Assembly: GCA_031287685.1 (NCBI GenBank)
Contig: JAITSQ010000033.1
Location: 1-59,369, forward strand
Direction of reading: 5' to 3'
Source: Clostridiales bacterium
Lineage (GTDB): Bacteria; Bacillota; Clostridia; Lachnospirales; WQUN01
Length of the DNA: 59,369 nucleotides
Part shown: one piece after another, positions 59,148-59,369 of the stretch
Layout: the number at the start of each line of letters is the position of its first letter
How positions within the stretch are numbered: the stretch's first letter is position 1
The notes under the pieces: model-generated
The model's input: only the letters and a program-made list of their open reading frames with translations
What the model was told of the DNA's origin: nothing
Database searches by the model: none
Program-made: the position numbers and the translations under genes

Positions 59148-59196
59148 CTGCTCGGTGTTTTGAGCTTCCAAGAGAAGCTCAAAGCCCCCTTCTTGA
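59148..59196. repeat. Variable-stem hairpin, short stem
   Basis: GCTGCTCGGTGTTTTG, as in the MITE copies, leads into a 10-bp stem TTTGAGCTTC (59159-59168) with 59174-59183 and then AGCCCCCTTCTTG. The stem lacks the GTCTAAA/GCCTGAA core but the flanks are exact. Confidence 0.8.
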
Positions 59197-59222
59197 CTGC
59201 CGACGTTCGCGAAAAACGGCTT

Positions 59223-59338
59223 AAAATCGGCGTTTTTTCGGGCCTCCCCGCGTTTGCGTTCGCTATTTTGGCTTCGCCAAAAAGCTGTTGCAAACGCTCG
59301 TGACCGCCCGAAAAAGCCTCCTTCTTGCCGCCGATTTT
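59223..59338. repeat. Nested four-stem palindromic structure
   Basis: Four successive pairings nest in one 116-base hairpin: AAAATCGGCG (59223-59232) with 59329-59338, TTTTTCGGGC (59234-59243) with 59306-59315, GCGTTTGC (59250-59257) with 59290-59297, and TTTTGGC (59266-59272) with 59276-59282. All four are perfect complements separated by short internal loops. The 3' side includes AGCCTCCTTCTTG, close to the hairpin family flank AGCCCCCTTCTTG. It has no coding capacity and could be a MITE, a structured RNA or a replication/recombination site. Confidence 0.75.
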
Positions 59339-59369
59339 CCGCTCCGCGCCAGTCAACGTTTTGTAAAAT

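Noticed and set aside
1..59369. tRNA or rRNA genes
   Set aside because: I saw no cloverleaf ending in CCA with a TTCGANNC arm and no rRNA signature on either strand, although a scan by eye can miss a tRNA.

Overview
The window is GC-rich chromosomal DNA from an anaerobic Gram-positive bacterium, most likely a member of the Clostridia (Bacillota); this is inferred from gene content, not from any marker search. Pointers are the spore maturation pair spmA-spmB, a spore-type SH3/GH18 hydrolase, ylxM-ffh-rpsP-KH order, a DUF4914 protein, a class B sortase, XRE-cupin-potABCD order, oxygen-sensitive enzymes (class III ribonucleotide reductase, two-subunit class I fumarase, rubrerythrin) and a Na+-pumping decarboxylase beta subunit. 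Most start codons have strong GGAGG-type ribosome sites, and many neighbours overlap by ATGA, GTGA or TTGA.

Layout. 1-2526: accessory DNA with an internally deleted IS5-family remnant (185-609) directly in front of an AT-rich, stand-alone reverse transcriptase of the abortive-infection/defence type (642-2225). 2527-12684 (minus): rubrerythrin, DUF4914, valS, then purM-purN-purD preceded by an unrecognised 560-residue gene. 12733-27670: clpS-clpA (+), spmA-spmB (-), a PAP2-like membrane protein, GH18 protein and mnmA (+, overlapping), a 157-bp MITE, larB, rdgB, a phosphodiesterase, a methyltransferase and a four-gene GldA/GldF/GldG/DUF4340 transporter. 27774-31632: a tandem repeat, a MORN lipoprotein, ispF, and a feoA-feoA-feoB-Cys-rich iron operon with three palindromic operators. 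31633-39313 (minus): a repeat-rich gap, an Mg2+ P-type ATPase and an xre-potABCD polyamine operon. 39437-43638 (+): ylxM, a 57-residue membrane peptide carrying the OadB signature, ffh, rpsP, khpA, oadG-like and oadB. 43643-45396: a convergent DNA methyltransferase/probable restriction nuclease pair. 45590-51046 (+): nrdD-nrdG, uvrC, sortase. 51054-54466 (minus): fumA-fumB, two small membrane proteins, queA. 54583-59369: a self-controlled MarR gene, a decayed stretch with VOC, DUF1801 and unknown gene fragments, a PTS-EIIC/EAL fusion, and a highly structured non-coding end.

The most unusual feature is distributed. At least nine complete copies and one half copy of a variable-stem hairpin sit between genes. 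Each has conserved flanks (5' CGGTGTTT or CGGCGTTT, 3' AAGCCCCCTTCTTG), but the paired arms differ from copy to copy and still match each other, which looks like compensatory change. Two copies sit inside a MITE with ends of IS5-family type. The other candidates for new biology are the solitary reverse transcriptase, the OadB-like micropeptide beside ffh, and the nested four-stem palindrome at the right edge.
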